A DNA stretch of 64,000 nucleotides, taken from positions 1,178,001-1,242,000 of the forward strand of contig OZ271839.1 in NCBI GenBank assembly GCA_965601825.1, in the 5' to 3' direction. Each line of letters opens with the position of its first letter. Positions within the stretch are counted from its first letter, which is position 1. Position numbers and translations under genes: made by a program. This DNA comes from HXMU1420-13 sp965601825. Lineage in GTDB: Bacteria > Bacteroidota > Rhodothermia > Balneolales > Balneolaceae. The notes under the pieces are model-generated. The model made no database searches, had not been told where the DNA came from, and saw only the letters and a program-made list of their open reading frames with translations. This document shows positions 59,843-64,000 of this stretch, one piece after another.

Positions 59843-61354
59843 TTAAAATCTTGTTGTTAGTCTGAGTTCGACTCCCTCGAAGTCGAGTATTTCGTAGCAA
59901 ATTCCAGATGTACAAGCTGGTCCACCGCGACGTTTACCGGCAAAAATTTCAATGGTATTATTGGAATTGGCTTTATATAAAGCATTACTACCTATCCAGT
60001 ACCTGGTATCATTTTCAATAATAGAGAAGGTGCGTGGATCATCTGTTAATTGAGGATCTGTTGATGCTTCGATGACTCCACTTACTATTAAATCAGAAGA
60101 AAAAGAAAGTGACAATGAAGCATATATATTTGATGTTTTATTGGGATCAAATGAGCGGTCGAATTGTTGAAATTGAAGATCCAGGGTTGTGCTTAAATCA
60201 CTTGGAAAGATATTTTCTGTAATCAAACCTATTGAAATTCTATCTTCTTCTCCTTTTAAATCGTCCTGAGCAAAATCAAAGAAAGCTTTAACACTTAGGT
60301 CATTATTAACTTGATACAACCCTTCGATAAAGAATTCGGAGTACTCGAATCTGGCAAATCCATCGTTTATGGCTCTGGTATAATTTAATGTGATATTGTG
60401 GCCATCATCAAAATTGTAATAGACCTCCGATTGAAAACCTGTTTCACCGGCGGTATCTAGTACATGAGTACTTCGGTTTAAAACTGGATAGGTATGCTCT
60501 TTTATAAGAGAGGGAGGATCATTATATCCACTACCAAGTCGCAGGTTACTATAGTTTTTGTATTCGAGACTACCGCCAAATCCGCCATAATAAAAGTTAG
60601 AACCTAGATATAGTCCAAAAGAATCTGCATTGGAATTAAATGATAATGCATTATCTAAATCGAAGGCGTATTCGCTAAATAGCTGAATATTTGGATTCAA
60701 ATTATAGTCAATCATTAATGAGCCGAATTCTCGAAAATCAGCTGTATTAGAATTTGTACGCATGATGATTGCGCCAATACTTAAATCATCAGTGGCGTAA
60801 AAATTTACTTGAATACCTTCTACTAAATCTGGTCGTCGTAAAGAGTCGGGTTTAAAATTAGGAGGTAGGGGATTAAAAAGAGGTTGGGCACGAACACCTT
60901 TTATTTCGAATCTATCAGAAGTGTAATCTAAAGCTACACCTTCGAGGTCTCTGAAGAATGCAAAGCGAGTTCGTTCAAATTCATCTTCAAATACTGAGCC
61001 TGGAATATCATAACTCCTTAGTAGTAACCCACGACCTAACGTCTCATAAAAGTTTCCAACTCGAACCCGAAACTGGTCATCTTGGAATTGAATCCTACGC
61101 TGAGTTAAATCAAAGTAATTATGCTGCTCATCAGGTGTAAAAAACTGTTCTAGTTTACCAAAGAAGCTGAAGTCACCAGAATTGTAATAAAGATTTGTTT
61201 GATTATAAGAAGTCGAATAATCGGTATCATTTTCGTATGGCAGATTACCTAATTGAAATTCAAAGGTATTAGTACCATACCACTGAGCCGTGACTAAAGA
61301 ATTGCAGGAAACCAAAAAGAAAACTACAAATAAGAATTTTTGAAACGATCTCAT
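59843..61354 (-). CDS. DUF6029-type outer-membrane beta-barrel protein
   Basis: 503 residues. Signal peptide KFLFVVFFLVSCNSLVTAQW, then a barrel-like body of alternating aromatic strands: FRVRVGNFYETLGRGLLLRS, LFSEYAFDLDNALSFNSNAD, GFGGSLEYKNYSNLRLGSGY and ITLNYTRAINDGFARFEYSE. It ends GVELRLTTRF with a terminal Phe as barrels do. GRGLLLRSYDIPG is typical of DUF6029. A CTSGICYE pair of cysteines near the C-terminus could be a redox-sensitive disulfide. Its start overlaps the stop of the TlpA gene (ATGA), placing it inside the redoxin operon. Confidence 0.8.
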   Translation of the reverse strand: MRSFQKFLFVVFFLVSCNSLVTAQWYGTNTFEFQLGNLPYENDTDYSTSYNQTNLYYNSGDFSFFGKLEQFFTPDEQHNYFDLTQRRIQFQDDQFRVRVGNFYETLGRGLLLRSYDIPGSVFEDEFERTRFAFFRDLEGVALDYTSDRFEIKGVRAQPLFNPLPPNFKPDSLRRPDLVEGIQVNFYATDDLSIGAIIMRTNSNTADFREFGSLMIDYNLNPNIQLFSEYAFDLDNALSFNSNADSFGLYLGSNFYYGGFGGSLEYKNYSNLRLGSGYNDPPSLIKEHTYPVLNRSTHVLDTAGETGFQSEVYYNFDDGHNITLNYTRAINDGFARFEYSEFFIEGLYQVNNDLSVKAFFDFAQDDLKGEEDRISIGLITENIFPSDLSTTLDLQFQQFDRSFDPNKTSNIYASLSLSFSSDLIVSGVIEASTDPQLTDDPRTFSIIENDTRYWIGSNALYKANSNNTIEIFAGKRRGGPACTSGICYEILDFEGVELRLTTRF

Positions 61355-61830
61355 TCTTCAAGGAGCTTTTTAATTTCTTCTCTTATATCATCTTCTTCAC
61401 CCGGTTTATATCCTTCATGGAAATAAATAATTTCATCATCTTCATTTACAATAAGCAAAGTTGGAACTGCACGAACACTTAGTTTTGCCATCACTTCACT
61501 GTTTATGTCTAGTAACACGGGATAAGTAACACCAAGTGATCGAGCAAAGGGCTTCACTTTAGCCAGATTCCTGGGGCCATCAATACTGATTCCAATGAAC
61601 TGAACACCATCGTCTTCTAATTCTTCAGAGATTTCAACTAATTTTGGGATAGATTTAATGCAAGGCTTACACCAAGTTGCCCAAAAATCAATAACGGTTA
61701 ATCTTTCTCCCTTAAGACTATTATAGGAAACGGTTCGATTGTCTAGGTTTTTAAGCCGAAAATTTGTGACCGTTGGATTCTCTATGATTCCTACAGAAAG
61801 GATTATCAGAGCTAATAATAGTTTCATCAT
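61351..61830 (-). CDS. TlpA/ResA-family thiol-disulfide oxidoreductase
   Basis: 159 residues, with a hydrophobic signal (KLLLALIILSVGIIENPTVT). VIDFWATWCKPCIKSIPKLV carries the CKPC motif, and FIGISIDGPRNLAKVKPFAR and LSVRAVPTLLIVNEDDEI (cis-Pro) complete the fold. It probably reduces disulfides in exported proteins, perhaps those encoded downstream. First gene of the operon TlpA, DUF6029 barrel, redoxin lipoprotein, T9SS redoxin. Confidence 0.9.
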   Translation of the reverse strand: MMKLLLALIILSVGIIENPTVTNFRLKNLDNRTVSYNSLKGERLTVIDFWATWCKPCIKSIPKLVEISEELEDDGVQFIGISIDGPRNLAKVKPFARSLGVTYPVLLDINSEVMAKLSVRAVPTLLIVNEDDEIIYFHEGYKPGEEDDIREEIKKLLEE

Positions 61831-62055
61831 GATCTTTTTCCACGAAGTTGCAGAAAACAGATCTTTGAATTATCACGAAAGCATAAAAAAATCAACTCGT
61901 TTCACAAATAGATTGTCAAATGGCTGGTTATCAAACATGAAGAACTTTCTAATCTGAAATGAATATTAGAAGAGCTTAACTTTTCTCCATTTTAATCTAG
62001 ACTCATTTATGATCTGCTGATAAAACCGTTTCTTTAGTTGCGTTTTTCTAAGCTA
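61831..62055. other. Upstream region of the redoxin operon
   Basis: 225 bases between the TlpA start and the terminator-like hairpin. AT-rich; it must hold the operon promoter, but I see no operator-like symmetry or credible frame. Confidence 0.4.
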
Positions 62056-62092
62056 GTGAAAAATGAAAAAGCCTCAGGTTCAGTGAGGCTTT
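62056..62092 (-). terminator. Intrinsic terminator reading leftward
   Basis: AAAGCCTCA and TGAGGCTTT form a perfect 9-bp stem with a 7-base loop; on the minus strand it runs into TTTTTCATTTTT. It may end the SGNH gene transcript or a separate short RNA. Confidence 0.75.
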
Positions 62093-62150
62093 CTCGGGGG
62101 GATGAACCCCAATCCTAGGGTATGGAATGGGGCTTCCTTAGGGGTTAATT
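62093..62150. other. G/C-rich structured stretch before the terminator, ncRNA candidate
   Basis: In an AT-rich gap, this stretch has AACCCC (62105-62110) complementary to GGGGTT (62141-62146), CCCCA against TGGGG inside it, the palindrome CCTAGG, and GGGGG against CCCC across its left edge. The helices are mutually exclusive in part. Placed directly before a terminator on the minus strand it could be a small RNA or leader. The rest of the gap to 62424 shows nothing else. Confidence 0.4.
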
Positions 62151-62424
62151 TCATTATGTATGCTGATCTACTAAAATGAATTGGCAAGATTATCTACACT
62201 TGTTTATAAAACATATGTAGAATTATTGAATAAAAATTTCGAGTTACCCTGGTTGGAAAATCTCTGCCAAACCTAAGATGAGTTTATAAAGTACCTCGTC
62301 TTGAACTGTCCTTCGTATTCTTTTGTCCGCCTATACTATTCATTTAGTGTTGAACTAATTTAAGAAGCTCGGAGCTAGATTGCCAAATGGTTTTTTATAA
62401 TTAATCTAAATTAATGTTAATTAG

Positions 62425-63915
62425 CTAACGATTTGAAAATGTTTCGATAAGCTGACCAAAAATTCCTTTTCCCATTTTAAAGAGCCTTTCCTGACTTCCC
62501 AATGAAAGGTATCTCAGCGCAACACGTAGTTCAGTTAGAAGAGCTGGTGGTCTAGTTACCAGTGTATCTTCATTTATCGCAAAATCCCAATCCATAGGTT
62601 TTTGAAATTTAACCCCGGCTCGTTGCATCACAGTTCTATAATTATTTGCCATTAAAGCATATCCTAGAGTAGTTGGATGTAATCCATCCAAACTGAATAT
62701 TCCACCTTTATAAATTTGGCCGGTTTCTTTCTTTGCTCTGATAAAATCAGTTGTTAGTGTTGCTTCATTATTATCATTCACAAGGTGTTTGCTTACTTCA
62801 TTTCTTTTTAAAGCTGCGATAAAATCATCCGGATAACCTCTTAGAAGCTCACCACCTAATCGACGTTGAGCCATACTTGCAACATGTTTTGCCATTGGAA
62901 CCACATGCCAACCAAACTCTCTGGCAATTTTTCGAATAATGTGATTGTATTCATCTACAGTAAAGTCTATCTGGATCGCCTCATCTTTTGTTAAATAAGG
63001 ATGTTTTTCTGGATCAAAGTCTTCATCCCAAATCCAGAACCTTGTGTAATAATCAAAATATCCCAGATGATCTGATGAGAATACTGAATTTACACCTCGT
63101 AGAATTGGAGGAATGGTCGGATAAGGTATTGTTGGAACAAAAACACGTTCTGCTCCAATTTTAGAAACTCTTCGGGCTAGTTTCCGATATTCCAATTCGA
63201 AGTGTTCAGGTCGGTAGATGGAATGCTTCCGAAATGCCATAAATGATTCCAGATCTTCTTCCTGAGACCATGTTAGATGAAGATTGATTATAGCACCTAA
63301 CGCATTATTATGTCCCAAGCAAACAATCAGGTTTTCAATGCCGCCATTCTCTGCAAGATGAGTTACGTTATCAATTTGGGATTTTAATTCTAAATCAGGA
63401 TTGAAGCTCGGATTTAGAACCAGACGTGCAGTTGTATACTTTGCATGCTCTGGTAGTAATCCGAAAATGGAATATCGTTCTTTATGTTCTTCAATGAATT
63501 CACGACTATTTTTTTCATTTATCATCCAGGAGTCATTAATTGCTAATCCCCAAATAGCCTGATTATGGTAAGGTTGATCACGATCTATTCTTAAATCTTT
63601 GAATCCACCTTCCCAATACTTTTTTATCCGCTTTAAAGTATTAAAAGTATGACTGAGCGCTGAAGGATATTCATTTAGACTGATATGAGGTCCAAATTCT
63701 TGTGCCAATCCTCTAATAATTACTTCCATATTCAATGGAATACCTGCCTGTGCTGTGAAAACAGGTTGTTGAAAATCAGGATATGGATCGAAACAGCGTG
63801 CTATAAAAGAAGGGAAGTTGATATCAGTACGATAGATTCCACCATTTTGGAAACCTTGAGCCAATGAATCCCCAAAAACAACTAATTTATGTTTCGCTTC
63901 CTTCTTGTTGAACAT
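62425..63915 (-). CDS. Long SGNH/GDSL-type hydrolase
   Basis: 496 residues, no signal peptide. Block I is KLVVFGDSLAQGFQNGG with the catalytic Ser; block III is LIVCLGHNNALG (Gly/Asn oxyanion residues); block V is SLDGLHPTTLGYALMANNYR with the Asp-x-x-His dyad. About 270 residues separate blocks I and V plus a ~75-residue tail, longer than most bacterial SGNH esterases (~200-250). FAINEDTLVTRPPALLTELR and LRYLSLGSQERLFKMGKGIF make an amphipathic C-terminus. A lipase/esterase or acetylhydrolase role is likely; substrate unknown. It is divergent from the gene starting at 63977. Confidence 0.82.
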   Translation of the reverse strand: MFNKKEAKHKLVVFGDSLAQGFQNGGIYRTDINFPSFIARCFDPYPDFQQPVFTAQAGIPLNMEVIIRGLAQEFGPHISLNEYPSALSHTFNTLKRIKKYWEGGFKDLRIDRDQPYHNQAIWGLAINDSWMINEKNSREFIEEHKERYSIFGLLPEHAKYTTARLVLNPSFNPDLELKSQIDNVTHLAENGGIENLIVCLGHNNALGAIINLHLTWSQEEDLESFMAFRKHSIYRPEHFELEYRKLARRVSKIGAERVFVPTIPYPTIPPILRGVNSVFSSDHLGYFDYYTRFWIWDEDFDPEKHPYLTKDEAIQIDFTVDEYNHIIRKIAREFGWHVVPMAKHVASMAQRRLGGELLRGYPDDFIAALKRNEVSKHLVNDNNEATLTTDFIRAKKETGQIYKGGIFSLDGLHPTTLGYALMANNYRTVMQRAGVKFQKPMDWDFAINEDTLVTRPPALLTELRVALRYLSLGSQERLFKMGKGIFGQLIETFSNR

Positions 63916-63976
63916 TTAATCATTCCTATAATTACTCCAACTGTGTACCTTCCGAAAAATTATTAAAAGAATAACT

Positions 63977-64000
63977 ATGTCAGATTCAGAAAACAAAAAT
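63977..64000 (+). CDS. Start of a rightward gene cut by the window edge
   Basis: ATG followed by seven sense codons (MSDSENKN) to the window end. The divergent position relative to the SGNH gene and an A-rich leader make it plausible, but the product cannot be identified. Confidence 0.4.

Noticed and set aside
1..64000. Mobile-element, prophage or defence island
   Set aside because: No integrase, transposase, restriction, toxin-antitoxin or phage structural gene is recognisable; NADAR alone is not enough to call a defence system.

Overview
The window reads as a chromosomal segment of a marine, low-G+C member of the Bacteroidota/Rhodothermota/Balneolota assemblage, most likely Balneolota (Balneola, Gracilimonas, Rhodohalobacter type). 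The evidence is a GldC gliding-motility protein, a type IX secretion C-terminal sorting domain with the NPFNP motif (58503-58770), DUF5916 and VPS10/BNR secreted proteins, several SusD-free outer-membrane barrels, and sodium-linked transporters (NhaC, a sodium:solute symporter). Unlike many Bacteroidota, some genes carry strong GGAGG Shine-Dalgarno sequences (for example before the TTG start of pntAA). I see no rRNA, tRNA, CRISPR array, integrase, transposase or phage gene. The taxonomic call is inference from gene content.

Layout. 1-5.2 kb is a scrambled accessory patch: SRPBCC and DinB proteins, a lectin-like gene, a NADAR protein, and three gene fossils showing that a NADAR-DinB gene pair was once duplicated and then decayed reciprocally; an alpha/beta hydrolase and an RNA/DNA methyltransferase follow. 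5.3-13.6 kb is core: gldC, an AmmeMemoRadiSam B protein, endonuclease III with an odd cysteine pattern, an FKBP lipoprotein, a three-gene proton-translocating transhydrogenase operon, a triple-repeat lipoprotein and thioredoxin reductase. 13.6-24.7 kb holds a DUF4342 protein, comM, priA (with a degenerate inner zinc site), a GCS2-CBS fusion overlapping an aspartoacylase-family gene, scpB, an rluB-type pseudouridine synthase and a hydrolase. Two free-standing four-helix-bundle (S23/IVS-type) genes in this stretch are each bracketed by inverted repeats, one of them a perfect 26-bp pair.

24.9-31.6 kb encodes a large secreted metzincin-like protease, a 1059-residue Asp-box propeller protein and a sterol-desaturase-type hydroxylase. 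31.6-32.0 kb is a gene-free array of nested palindromes. 32.0-34.7 kb is an alcohol dehydrogenase-hydrolase operon divergent from a TetR regulator, with a duplicated 18-bp operator candidate between them. 34.7-40.8 kb holds a DUF5916 barrel, a secreted esterase, a membrane-tethered regulator-like protein and a LamG-like secreted protein. 40.9-46.8 kb contains a sodium:solute symporter with a tiny partner, WbqC, a phosphoesterase, and two adjacent secreted paralogues of unknown function. 46.9-54.6 kb has gltX, a secreted esterase, NhaC, an NRDE protein and a membrane SpoIIE phosphatase.

54.6-61.8 kb is a redox/iron block: a thioredoxin-like gene overlapping a DtxR-family regulator, then (convergent) feoA and a FeoB split into separate GTPase and membrane genes, with a 24-bp palindrome in front of feoA that looks like the DtxR-type operator; next a four-gene operon of three thioredoxin-fold proteins and a DUF6029-type barrel. 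The window ends with a structured intergenic stretch, a long SGNH hydrolase and the first codons of a rightward gene. No single locus is a clearly new system; the best leads are the repeat-bracketed four-helix genes, the GCS2-CBS/aspartoacylase pair, the redoxin-barrel operon and the altered metal sites of PriA and endonuclease III.
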